64,000 nt of DNA, from positions 294,702-358,701 of the forward strand of contig NW_004797482.1 in assembly GCF_000002075.1 (NCBI RefSeq), read 5' to 3'. This stretch comes from Aplysia californica. Its lineage: Eukaryota > Mollusca > Gastropoda > Aplysiida > Aplysiidae. The notes under the pieces were generated by a model. It searched no databases. It was not told the origin of the DNA and saw only the letters and a program-made list of their open reading frames with translations. The position numbers and the translations under genes were made by a program. This document shows positions 14,213 through 27,195 of the stretch, one piece after another (within the stretch, counting starts at the first letter, position 1; each line of letters begins with the position of its first letter).

Positions 14213-17200
14213 ACACACGCGCATGGACTTGCACACACACTTATATATACATACAAACATACATACACACAATTTTCCATGAGATGGAAATCTTCGGAAT
14301 CTAATAGGGATAGTCAATGTCACTTTCCAGTAAAAACGCAATACACATCAATCAAGCTGGATTGTTTGAGAAAATAGAAGTACGTAGGCCTAACCATGGT
14401 CATTTTTTAGTACAGAGACAGACAGACTGACAGACTAACAAACATAAACAACAGAGGGAAAGAAAAGAAGTAGGATCTACCACTGGCGTCTTCCCACCTC
14501 CCACCTCACAGGTCTGACCCTTGCCCCCCCCCCCCCACACACACAGAAACAAAGCATTCAGTCCTGACGTAAGCCACGATATGATTATGTCAGCTTTTTA
14601 TAATAGCCAGGACAGAAGGAAGGAGAGTAGCGGGTATCAAAACAAAGTCATCGATTAGAAACAGGACACCTCGTGCCTTTTTGGTTGTATCTTCATGAAA
14701 TATTAGGAGGCGGTTACAAATGGATAGATGTTGTGAGTGGTTGGCAAGAGCTCTGGTGTGGTTTGCTTTGCTCCTAATTTCCTCTGTCAAACATAATTAG
14801 CGTCCATCTCCCCCTTCCTTCATCTTTCTGTTTGTTACTCCTTTGCAACACTTCTAAGTTTTCGGAACACACACGACTTAATCGTACTGCAAGAGCCGCA
14901 AAACGCTTACTCTTAACATACAAGATAGCTATGGGAGAAGAGTACGTGGTGCTCATTCCCCTGGACAAATTGGGGGTTGGAGGGGGGGGGGAGGGGAATT
15001 GGGTTTTTTCGAATCGAAGGAGGGGGGGGGGCATAGGAGGCCGGAAGGGGGTGTACACGACACCATCACCAAGATGAATGGAGCTCTGGTCAGGGGTGCT
15101 AAGGCCTAATAAACGGCCTCCACTCACCCAACAATGACGACATGGAGGAGTGAGTTCCCTTGACGAGACGCCAGCCTGCGGGAGGGGCCACATGACGTCA
15201 CCAGCTCGTCACCACGGGAACAAGCTCTGAGGGATGGATGACTGACGACTCCTGTGACATGGACTAACGGAACTGACCACATGCATGACCACTCGTTTCT
15301 GAACAACGCCGGATATTTCTCCTCTGTAGTAGTGGTGGGCGGTTCCGCCGAAATCCAGTGTCGGTACTTTCTCGGCACCAGGTGCCGAGAACCGCCAGTA
15401 CCGGCACCGGTACTGAGAGTGACACCAGAAGGTGACTTCACAGACTTCGCGTCTTGCGTCTAACGCCACGATCAGCGCCGCCGCACCCTCCCCCCCCCCC
15501 CCCCCCCCACACACACACCAGTAAGAGTTGGAGAGGCGAACTGTGACGCATAATACCTTTGAAGTTTGCCGCCGCGTGGGATTTAACTTTGCACGCAGAA
15601 TTTTAAAAATAGTTATCGCCGCTAAAAATTGATTTCATTTTCGGAATCAGCGTATCAAAATAAACAAAGTGGCTCGCCCGGAACTTGATTTGAAGCCATA
15701 TTTTAAATTTAAGCAAACTTCGTTTTTGATTGTCAATTTTGAATCTGAAGTCCTGTATCAAGGTCACTTGCTGCGTTGTGCATCTGACGTGACAGCTGCT
15801 AGACCTAGGCCTACACGCTGCACACTACCCGTGGCCCGGTAAGAAAAAAAACCCCGTCGCGTCGGCTCCTTCTCAGAGCCGGTATAACCGTTGATGTCAG
15901 CTCCTTCCCAGAGCCGTTACTGGAGTCCAGGTGTCGGTACTGACACCTCCTTCGGTAGAACCAGGAGTTCAGGTACTGGGTAGCCTACCGGTACCTGCCC
16001 ATCCCTACTCTGTTGGCGTTTGACTCATCAGAGGCCTCTTCAGAGCAAGCGCTAGGAAGACAATCTGATGTGCAAATACTCGCTGGAATAAATCTCGATA
16101 CAGAGCTTTACTAAAAACAACAACCCAAACGTCTTCTGTTTTCTTACTACATAAACATCCAGTGTTGTATGTGTTGTTTGCTTCATTGAGAATTATCATG
16201 ACAAAATGACACAGAGTAAGGCAACACTAGCGGCATCAAATAACATCTGCTAAATTTATTCCTTTTTTATGTACATGATAGTAAACGCCCCCATCGACAC
16301 AATTTCGATCATTTAGGAGGCCGGCTTTCGACCCTGCCTGTCAGGGCCAACCAGACCTCAAAGGGATACAATGTCCCCGCAGAGAGACTGAGATACAGGA
16401 TAAAAATGCTTCCCACACGGGAATCGAACTCGGGCCTTCTGTGTGCAACGGCAAAGCGCCTATAGCTACACCCCTGACCCCAGTAACGACAGCAAAAGAA
16501 CGCCAAGGGTAAGCAAATCCATAGAATACAAAGACAAGAAACATATTTTTCACAATGGGTCATAAAATCCCTGAAAGCGTTACGAAATAAAAACCCACAT
16601 TTCTTTATCCTCATATTTTCACGAAAAGCTCGATGGCAAACTACGCTGGCTGTGCAAACTGAAAGTTTACGGTTCTTGGGTTTCTGTTGACCACTGTATA
16701 TATAAAGGGTGAACGTTCACACTTCCGACACCTACAAAAAGGGTTCTCTTCGTCTTACAGGTACAATGTTCGCCTCTCAGTTAAAAGAACCCAGGGCCGA
16801 AACCTGCCAGCGACGAAAAAACACTCCCCCTTTGTCCTCTTTTCCTGTTATGTACTTGCTGGAACAGCTGGTTCTTTCTCCTTTCATCATCCTCAGTTTA
16901 TTCCAAATCTACCCCCAGAACCTTGACAAGACGACGAGGTATCGGCTAGAGTTCACCGAATCACGGACCACCTCAACATCTTCAAGAGGACGATATTCTT
17001 ACAGGCTGCCTACACTGTGTTACTCGGGACTTAGAATTCAACTTTTTGCTTTGTACGAACCAAAATTTTTCAAAATTTATAGCCCAACACAAGATGAACC
17101 TTTTTGTTGAAACATGTTTGTTGCAGATATCTATCCCGTATTCCCGAGAAAATAATGTTCAGGGCGATTTGGGAAATTTGTTTGTTGATACCTGGAGGTG

Positions 17201-20200
17201 CCCCACATCTTTCCTTCAAGTAGGCCTACCTCTTTCACAATGGTCTCATGACGTTTTATGTGGCCATAGTAATGTATTTTTATTCATTTTATTTTGTTCA
17301 GAAGGGTTTGTCTTGTGTGCAGAATCCGACACACCTCTTTGTTTTTCCTCTTTGTTTTCCAACTTATTCTGGCCATTCTACGGTAGCACCACATCTCAAA
17401 CGCATTTATTTTGTTTTATTCTTTCCTTGTCAAAGTCCAGGACTATACGCCATATAGGAATATGGGAAAGATGTAGCATTCTATCATTTTGCTGATACAA
17501 GTGTACAGTACAAGAAAGGAAGACAAAGGTGAGGTGTTTTTACGTCGCCTCCAGATATCAACTCCGAGTTCTTTTAACTGGAAAGCCTTTTTGGGTCTTG
17601 GCAAAACTACACCCAAATGTTTAGTTAGTTGTAAGAGAAGTGGGAAGAACCAACTTATGTTCTGATTACATGCATTGTGTCATTAAATTCTGGTGCAGAC
17701 TTATACACTTAGAAAATGACAGATATCCAAAGAAATGTTACATGAAATTATATCGTTTCTGTGAACTGGGCAGAGTCAACTGGGCTACGGAAGTTAAAAA
17801 CTTATTATTTTAACTGGGTTTTGGATATGCCTGGTTTTCTCAAAATGTTGGAAGTACTAGACTCTTTCTCAGTGAAGTAAAAAGTAGACTTGTTGACCAT
17901 CATGCGCAGAACATAGAGGAAAAAGTCTGTCGCAAGTATTATGTTTTCTTACAATTCCGTTTCAAGAAACAGCTGAATATATCACCAACCTCCCACGGTA
18001 TTGGAGAAGAAGAATCATAGCTTTGCAAAAAAAAACCATAGCCTTCCATTAAATACCAATCTCTACCGATGGAAATTAACTAATTCGCCCTTATGTGAGA
18101 GGTGTAACTCTCATGAAATTGAAGATGAATTTCACTTTATTTTCTATTGTTCATACTTTGTCCATCAAAGGAAATTGTAAACCCCTCCTAGCCTGATTCG
18201 ACCAGTCACAGAAACATGACATGTTTGACTCATGATAAGAGATATGTGCACAACCTGTACTTATTCATTATGGAAACTTTACTAATCAAATGAGTGTTTT
18301 ATGTATTGTGATGTGGGCCAATGGCCTTAAACACTGAATAAACTTAAATACTAACTGAGAGGCGAACACTATACCTCTAAGACTAAGAGAGTCCTTTTTT
18401 TAATAGGTCCCGAAAGTGTGAACTTTCACCCTTGACACAATGGGCAACAGGAAGCCAAACACCGTATTCCTTTAGTTTGTACAGCCTGCATCATTTGCAA
18501 TCAAACTTTTCCTTCCCTTTTTTTTTTTTAAATATGAGGACATAGAAATCTGGGGATTGATTTTGTGTTGTTTAGATGGATTTTATGAGCCATTGTGAAA
18601 ACTGTTTCTTGTCTTTGTATTCTTCACCACCAATGATTTATTTATAGAGGCACCAGCCATTCATGTCCTGGTGCTGTTTTAGCCGTCTTTGTATTCTATG
18701 GATGAGTTTACCTTTGGCGTTCTCTTGCAGACGTCTGTGGTGTAGCTATAGGCGTTTTACTGTAGCACACAGAAGACCCGAGTTTGATTCCCGTGTGGGG
18801 AGTATTTTCATCTAGTATCTAGGTCTCTCTAATGTAACATTGTGTCACTTTCAGGTCGGGTTGGCCCTGAGAGGCAGGGTCGAAAGCCGGCCTCCTAAAT
18901 GATCGAAATTGTGTCAATGAGGGCGTTTAGTATTACCTTCATTAAAAAAATATTTAGCAGATGTCATTGATGTCTCTAGGGGTGTTTTGCTCTGCGTCAT
19001 TTCATCATTATAATTCTCAAAAAAGCAAACAACACATACAACACTGGATATCTTTTTTTAGTAAGAAAACAGAAGACGTTTGTTTTGTTTTTTTAGAAAA
19101 GCTCGTATCGAGATTTATTCCAGCGAGTATTTGCACATCAGATTGTTTTCCTAGCGCTTGCCGTGAAGAGGCCTCTGATGAGTCAAACGCCTACAGAGGA
19201 AACAATCCAGCGTTGTTCAGAAACGAGTGGTCATGCATGTGGTCAGTTCCGTTAGTCCATGGCACAGGAGTCGTCAGTCATCCCTCAGAGCTGGTTCCCA
19301 TGGTGACGNNNNNNNNNNNNNNNNNNNNNNNNNNNNNNNNNNNNNNNNNNNNNNNNNNNNNNNNNNNNNNNNNNNNNNNNNNNNNNNNNNNNNNNNNNNN
19401 NNNNNNNNGCTAGTGACGTTATGTGGCCCCTCCCGCAGGCTGGCGTCTCGTCAAGGGAACTCACTCCTCCATGTGGTCATTGTTGGGTGAGTGGAGGCCG
19501 TTTATTAGGCCTTAGCACCCCCGACCAGAGCGCCGATCATCTTGGTGATGGTGTCCACGCCGGTAGATGCGGCAGTGGTGGCCACGCTGAGACCGCAAGA
19601 TCCTCGACACGCGGTGCGGCAGGCAGCAGTACTGGCCAGACCTATGGCGTTGCCTACCAAGTCTCCCGCTGCCTGGGCCGGGCAGTTGGTCAAGCAGTCG
19701 GCGAGGCATTTGCAGCCTTCTTCGCAGATCTTTTTGCAGAGACCGTTGGTGGGAGCGCAGACCACAGAGTCCACAACAGGCACCAGCATACACACCTGGT
19801 TGGTCGCAGAGCAGCCCAGGCCGCACACGTCTGTGCACTCATCGGAGCGTACAAGGGCGACAAGGGCGAGGACGGCCACGGAGAAGACAAGGAATTTCAT
19901 CTTGGTTTTCTTGTGGGACGACGTGGACAACGGCTGGACTGTCTGTGAGTGAGTGAGTGAGCTTCAGTTGCAAGGACTCGAAAGTGACGACAACCCCGGA
20001 GCACAGACCTTTATATACCGAGTCGGGATGTAACTCGAGTCACCATTTGCTTGATGGGGTGGGGAGGGGGGAGGGCGTCAAGATATCTGACACGGCACAT
20101 TAACGACGCAGAGAATAAGAATTGGTTATGCTGACACAAACGATAAACGTTAACATCGAAGACCTGTTTTCTCGAGGCGGATACCAGAGTACCCGCCAAC

Positions 20201-20598
20201 CACCCACGGCGTGAGTTACGAATAACAACATTTCCAAGATACCCCAAAGTTGTAGTAATATCATCAGTAGTAGCAATATTAGTTGTATTATTGTACTTTT
20301 TCTTCGCCTTATCATTGGTGTTGTTTTTGTTAGCGTTCTTTTGAAGATGCTGCTACTGTTGCTCTCGTTCTTGTTCTTGTTCTTCTTCTTCTTCTTCTAC
20401 TTCTACTTCTTCTCTGCTTCTTTTCTTCTTACTCCTCCTCACCTTTCTGACCCCTGCCCCTCCTCCTTCTTTCTTTTCTTAGAAATACTGGGAGATTTGT
20501 GAGTGTTAAAACTGGGGGCTTCCTATCCAATATGTTCCATATGACTCTTGAGGTAAGGCAAGGTTGTCAACCATCCTGCTGCCAGACATACACAAACA

Positions 20599-20674
<76 letters not shown>

Positions 20675-23600
20675 TGGACTTGCACACACACTTATATATA
20701 CATACAAACATACATACACACAATTTTCCATGAGATGGAAATCTTCGGAATCTAATAGTGATAGTCAATGTCACTTTCCAGTAAAAACGCAATACACACC
20801 AATCTAGCTGGATTGTTTGAGAAAATAGAAGTACGTAGGCATAACCATGGTCATTTTTTAGTACAGAGACAGACAGACTGACAGACTAACAAACATAAAC
20901 AACAGAGGGAAAGAAAAGAAGTAGGATCTACCACTGGCGTCTTCCCACCTCCCACCTCACAGGTCTGACCCTTGCCCCCTCCCCCCCGCCCCCACACACA
21001 CACAGAAACAAAGCATTCAGTCCTGACGTAAGCCACGATATGATTATGTCAGCTTTTTATAATAGCCAGGACAGATGGAAGGAGAGTAGCGGGTATCAAA
21101 ACAAAGTCATCGATTAGAAACAGGACACCTCGTGCCTTTTTGGTTGTATCTTCATGAAATATTAGGAGGCGGTGACAAATGGATAGATGTTGTGAGTGGT
21201 TGGCAAGAGCTCTGGTGTGGTTTGCTTTGCTCCTAATTTCCTCTGTCAAACATAATTAGCGTCCATCTCCCCCTTCCTTCATCTTTCTGTTTGTTACTCC
21301 TTTGCAACACTTCTAAGTTTTCGGAACACACACGACTTAATCGTACTGCAAGAGCCGCAAAACGCTTACTCTTAACATACAAGATAGCTATGGGAGAAGA
21401 GTACGTGGTGCTCATTCCCCTGGACAAATTGGGGGTTGGGGGGGAGGGGAATTGGGTTTTTTCGAAGGAGGGGGGGGGCAGAGGAGGCCGGAAGGGGGCG
21501 TACACGAGACCATCACCAAGATGATCGGCGCTCTGGTCAGGGGTGCTAAGGCCTAATAAACGGCCTCCACTCACCCAACAATGACCACATGGAGGAGTGA
21601 GTTCCCTTGACGAGACGCCAGCCTGCGGGAGGGGCCACATGACGTCACCAGCTCGTCACCATGGGAACAAGCTCTGAGGGATGACTGACGACTCCTGTGA
21701 CATGGACTAACGGAACTGACAACATGCATGACCACTCGTTTCTGAACAACGCCGAATATTTCTCCTCTGTAGTAGTGGTGGGCGGTACCGCCGAAATCCA
21801 GTGTCGGTACTTTCTCGGCACCAAGTGCCGAGAACCGCCAGTACCGGCTCCGGTACTGAGAGTGACACCAGAAGGTGACTTCACAGACTTCGCGTCTTGC
21901 GTCTAACGCCACGATCAGCGCCGCCGCACCCTCCCCCCCCCCCCCCCACACACACACCAGTAAGAGTTGGAGAGGCGAACTGTGACGCATAATACCTTTG
22001 AAGTTTGCCGCCGCGTGGGATTTAACTTTGCACGCAGAATTATAAAAATAGTTATCGCCGCTAAAAATTGATTTCATTTTCGGAATCAGCGTATCAAAAT
22101 AAACAAAGTGGCTCGCCCGGAACCTGATTTGAAGCCATATTTTAAATTTAAGCAAACTTCGTTTTTGACTGTCAATTTTGAATCTGAAGTCCTGTATCAA
22201 GGTCACTTGCTGCGTTGTGCATCTGACGTGACAGCTGCTAGACCTAGGCCTACACGCTGCACACTACCCGTGGCCCGGTAAGAAAAAAAACCCCGTCGCG
22301 TCGGCTCCTTCTCAGGGCCGGTATAACCGTTGATGTCGGCTCCTTCCCAGAGCCGTTACTGGAGTCCAGGTGTCGGTACTGACACCTCCTTCGGTAGAAC
22401 CAGGAGTTCCGGTACTGGGTAGCCTACCGGTACTTGCCCATCCCTACTCTGTTGGCGTTTGACTCATCAGAGGCCTCTTCAGAGCAAGCGCTAGGAAGAC
22501 AATTTGATGTGCAAATACTCGCTGGAATAAATCTCGATACAGAGCTTTACTAAAAACAATAACCCAAACGTCTTCTGTTTTCTTACTACATAAACATCCA
22601 GTGTTGTATGTGTTGTTTGCTTTATTGAGAATTATCATGACAAAATGACACAGAGTAAGGCAACACTAGCGGCATCAAATAACATCTGCTAAATTTATTC
22701 CTTTTTTATGTACATGATAGTAAACGCCCCCATCGACACAATTTCGATCATTTAGGAGGCCGGCTTTCGACCCTGCCTGTCAGGGCCAACCAGACCTCAA
22801 AGGGATACAATGTCCCCGCAGAGAGACTGAGATACAGGATAAAAATGCTTCCCACACGGGAATCGAACTCGGGCCTTCTGTGTGCAACGGCAAAGCGCCT
22901 ATAGCTACACCCCTGACCCCAGTAACGACAGCAAAAGAACGCCAAGGGTAAGCAAATCCATAGAATACAAAGACAAGAAACATATTTTTCACAATGGGTC
23001 ATAAAATCCCTGAAAGCGTTACGAAATAAAAACCCACATTTCTTTATCCTCATATTTTCACGAAAAGCTCGATGGCAAACTACGCTGGCTGTGCAAACTG
23101 AAAGATTACGGTTCTTGGGTTTCTGTTGACCACTGTATATATAAAGGGTGAACGTTCACACTTCCGACACCTACAAAAAGGGTTCTCTTCGTCTTACAGG
23201 TACAATGTTCGCCTCTCAGTTAAAAGAACCCAGGGCCGAAACCTGCCAGCGACGAAAAAACACTCCCCCTTTGTCCTCTTTTCCTGTTATGTACTTGCTG
23301 GAACAGCTGGTTCTTTCTCCTTTCATCATCCTCAGTTTATTCCAAATCTACCCCCAGAACCTTGACAAGACGACGAGGTATCGGCTAGAGTTCACCGAAT
23401 CACGGACCACCTCAACATCTTCAAGAGGGCGATATTCTTATAGGCTGCCTACACTGTGTTACTCGGGACTTAGAATTCAACTTTTTGTTTTGTACGAACC
23501 AAAATTTTTCAAAATTTATAGCCCAACACAAGATGGACCTTTTTGTTGAAACATGTTTGTTGCAGATATCTATCCCGTATTCCCGAGAAAATAATGTTCA

Positions 23601-26600
23601 GGGCGATTTGGGAAAGTTGTTTGTTGATACCTGGAGGTGCCCCACATCTTTCCTTCAAGTACCTCTTTCTCAATGGTCTCATGACGTTTTATGTGGCCAT
23701 AGTATTGTATTTTTATTCATTTTATTTTGTTCAGAAGGGTTTGTCTCTTGTGTGCAGAATCCGACACACCTCTTTGTTTTTCCTCTTTGTTTTCCAACTT
23801 ATTCTGGCCATTCTACGGTAGCACCACGTCTCAAACGCATTTATTTTGTTTTATTCTTTCCTTGTCAAAGTCCAGGTCTATACGCCATATAGGAATATGG
23901 GGAAGATATAGCATTCTAGCATATTGCTGATAATAACAGTACAAGAAAGGAAGACAAAGGTGAGGTGTTTTTTCGTCGACTCCAGATATCAACTCCGAGT
24001 TCTTTTAACTGGAAAGCCTTTTCGGGTCTTGGCAAAACTACACCCAAATGTTTAGTTAGTTGTAAGAGAAGTGGGAAGAACCAACTTATGTTCTGATTAC
24101 ATGCATTGTGTCATTAAATTCTGGTGCAGACTTATACACTTAGAAAATGACAGATATCCAAAGAAATGTTACATGAAATTATATCGTTCCAGTGAACACG
24201 GAAGTTAAAAACTTATTATTTTAACTGGGTTTTGGATATGTCTGGTTTTCTCAAAATGTTGGAAGTACTAGACTCTTTCTCGGTGAAGTAAAAAGTAGAC
24301 TTGTTGACCATTCTGCGCAGAACATAGAGGAAGAAGTCTGTCGCAAGTATTGTGTTTTCTCTCTTACAGTTCCGTTTCAAGAAACAGCTGAATATATCAC
24401 CAAACTCCCACAGTATTGGAGAAGAAGAGGCATAGCTTTGCAAAAAAACCCATAGCCTTCCATTAAATAACAATCTTTATCGATGGAAATTAACTAATTC
24501 ACCCTTATGTGAGAGGTGTCACTCTCATGAAATTGAAGATGAATTTCACTTTATTTTCTATTGTTCACACTTTGTCCATCAAAGGAAAGTGTTAATCCCT
24601 CCTAGCCTGATTCGGCCCAGTGACAGAAACATGACATGTTTGACTCATGATAAGAGATATGTGCACAACCTGTACTTATTCATTATGGAAACTTTACTAA
24701 TCAAATGAGTGTTTTATGTGATGTGATGTGGGCCAATGGCCTTAAACACTGAACAAACTTAAATACTAACTGAGAGGCGAACACTATACCTCTAAGACTA
24801 AGAGAGTCCTTTTTTTAATAGGTCTCGAAAGTGTGAACTTTCACCCTTGACACAATGGGCAACAGGAAGCCAAACACCGTATTCCTTTAGTTTGTACAGC
24901 CTGCATCATTTGCAATCAAACTTTTCCTTTCTTTTTTTTTTTTAATATGAGGATATTGAAATCTGGGGATTGATTTTGTGTTGTTTAGATGGATTTTAAG
25001 AGCCATTGTGAAAACAATGTTTCTTGTCTTTGTATTCTTGACCACCAATGATTTATTTGTAGAGGCACCAGCCATTCATGTCCAGGTGCTGTTTTAGCCG
25101 TCTTTGTATTCTATGGATGAGTTTACCTTTGGCGTTCTCTTGCAGACGTCTGTGGTGTAGCTATAGGCGCTTTACTGTAGCACACAGAAGACCCGAGATT
25201 GATTCCCATGTGGGGAGTATTTTTATCTTGTATCTAGGTCTCTCTACTGTGACATTGTGTCACTTTCAGGATTAGTTGGCCCTGAGAGGCAGGGTCGAAA
25301 GCCAGCCTCTCCTAAATTATCGAAATTGTGTCGATGGGGGCGTTTAGTATTACCTTCATAAAAAAAAAATTTAGCAGATGTCATTGATGCCTCTAGGGGT
25401 GTTTTACTCTGTGTCATTTCATCATTATAATTCTCAAAAAAGCAAACAACAAATACAACACTGGATATCTTTTGTAGTAAGAAAACAGAGGACGGTTTTT
25501 TTTGTTGTTTTTTTTAGAAAAGCTCGTTTCGAGATTTATTCCAGCGAGTATTTGCACATCAGATTGTTTTCCTAGCGCTTGCCGTGAAGAGGCCTCTGAT
25601 GAGTCAAACGCCTACAGAGGAAACAATCCGGCGTTGTTCAGAAACGAGTGGTCATGCATGTGGTCAGTTCCGTTAGTCCATGGCACAGGAGTCGTCAGTC
25701 ATCCCTCAGAGCTGGTTCCCATGGTGACGAGCTAGTGACGTTATGTGGCCCCTCCCGCAGGCTGGCGTCTCGTCAGGGGAACTCACTCCTCCATGTGGTC
25801 ATTGTTGGGTGAGTGGAGGCCGTTTATTAGGCCTTAGCACCCCCGACCAGAGCGCCGATCATCTTGGTGATGGTGTCCACGCCGGTAGATGCGGCAGTGG
25901 TGGCCACGCTGAGACCGCAAGATCCTCGACACGCGGTGCGGCAGGCAGCAGTACTGGCCAGACCTATGGCGTTGCCTACCAAGTCTCCCGCTGCCTTGGC
26001 CGGGCAGTTGGTCAAGCAGTCGGCGAGGCATTTGCATCCTTCTTCGCAGATCTTTTTGCAGAGACCATTGGTGGGAGCGCAGACCACAGAGTCCACAACA
26101 GGCACCAGCATACACACCTGGTTGGTCGCAGAGCAGCCCAGACCGCACACGTCTGTGCACTCATCGGAGCGTACAAGGGCGACGAGGGCGAGGACGGCCG
26201 CGGAGAAGACAAGGAATTTCATCTTGGTTTTCTTGTGGGACGACGTGGACAACGGCTGGACTGTCTGTGAGTGAGTGAGTGAGTTTCAGTTGCAAGGACT
26301 CGAAAGTGACGACAACCCCGGAGCACAGACCTTTATATACCAAGTCGGGATGTAACTCGAGTCACTGTTTGCTTGATGGGGTTGGGAGGGGGGTGGGGCG
26401 TCAAGATATCTGACACGGCACATTAACGACGCGGAGAATAAGAATTGGCTATGTTGACACAAACGACAAACGTTAACATCGAAGACCTGTTTTCTCGAAG
26501 CGGACACCAGAGCACCCACCAACCACCCACGACGTCAGTTACGAATATCAGTAGTAGTAATATTAGTTGTATTATTGTACTTTTTCTTCGCCTTATCATT

Positions 26601-27123
26601 GGTGTTGTTTTTGTTAGCGTTCTTTTGAAGATGCTGCTACTACTTTTTCTCAGTCTTCTTTTTCTTCTTCTTCTTCTTCTTCTTCTTCTTCTTCTTCTTC
26701 TTCTTCTTCTTCTTCTTCTTCTTCTTCTTCTTCTTCTTCTTCTTCTTCTCTTCTGACTCCTCCTCACCCTTCTGACCCCTCCCCTCCTCCTTTTTTCTTT
26801 TCTTAGAAATACTGGGAGATTTGTGAGTGTTAAAACGGGGGGCTTCCTATCCAATTTCTTCTTCTTCTTCTTCTTCTTCTTCTTCTTCTTCTTCTTCTTC
26901 TTCTTCTTCTTCTTCTTCTTCTTCTTCTTCTTCTTCTTCTTCTCTTCTGACTCCTCCTCACCCTTCTGACCCCTCCCCCTCCTCCTTCTTTCTTTTCTTA
27001 GAAATACTGGGAGATTTGTGAGTGTTAAAACTGGGGGCTTCCTATTCAATATGTTCCATATGACTCTTGAGGTAAGGCAAGGTTGTCAACCATCCTGCTG
27101 CCAGACATACACAAACACGCACG

Positions 27124-27195
<72 letters not shown>

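Larger units (their letters stand above)
12116..18486. repeat. Tandem unit 1 of the gene cluster (about 6.4 kb)
   Basis: Contents in order: SINE, 3' flank, copy B (minus), promoter, TTC and CA repeats, an old SINE, gene stub (plus), 3' flank with hAT MITE, SINE (minus), LINE fragments, then the inverted start of the next unit. The period to unit 2 is 6,371 bases by a shared marker. Long stretches look well over 95% identical to unit 2. Confidence 0.8.
18487..24899. repeat. Tandem unit 2 of the gene cluster (about 6.4 kb)
   Basis: Same order of parts as unit 1, with copy C, stub and hAT MITE. It contains the first N gap at 19,309. The near identity with unit 1, including the hAT element, points to a recent duplication, or to haplotypes placed in tandem by the assembler. 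Confidence 0.8.

Noticed and set aside
26423-27049. Lysine/arginine-rich 208-codon ORF
   Set aside because: Translation of the duplicated TTC microsatellite.
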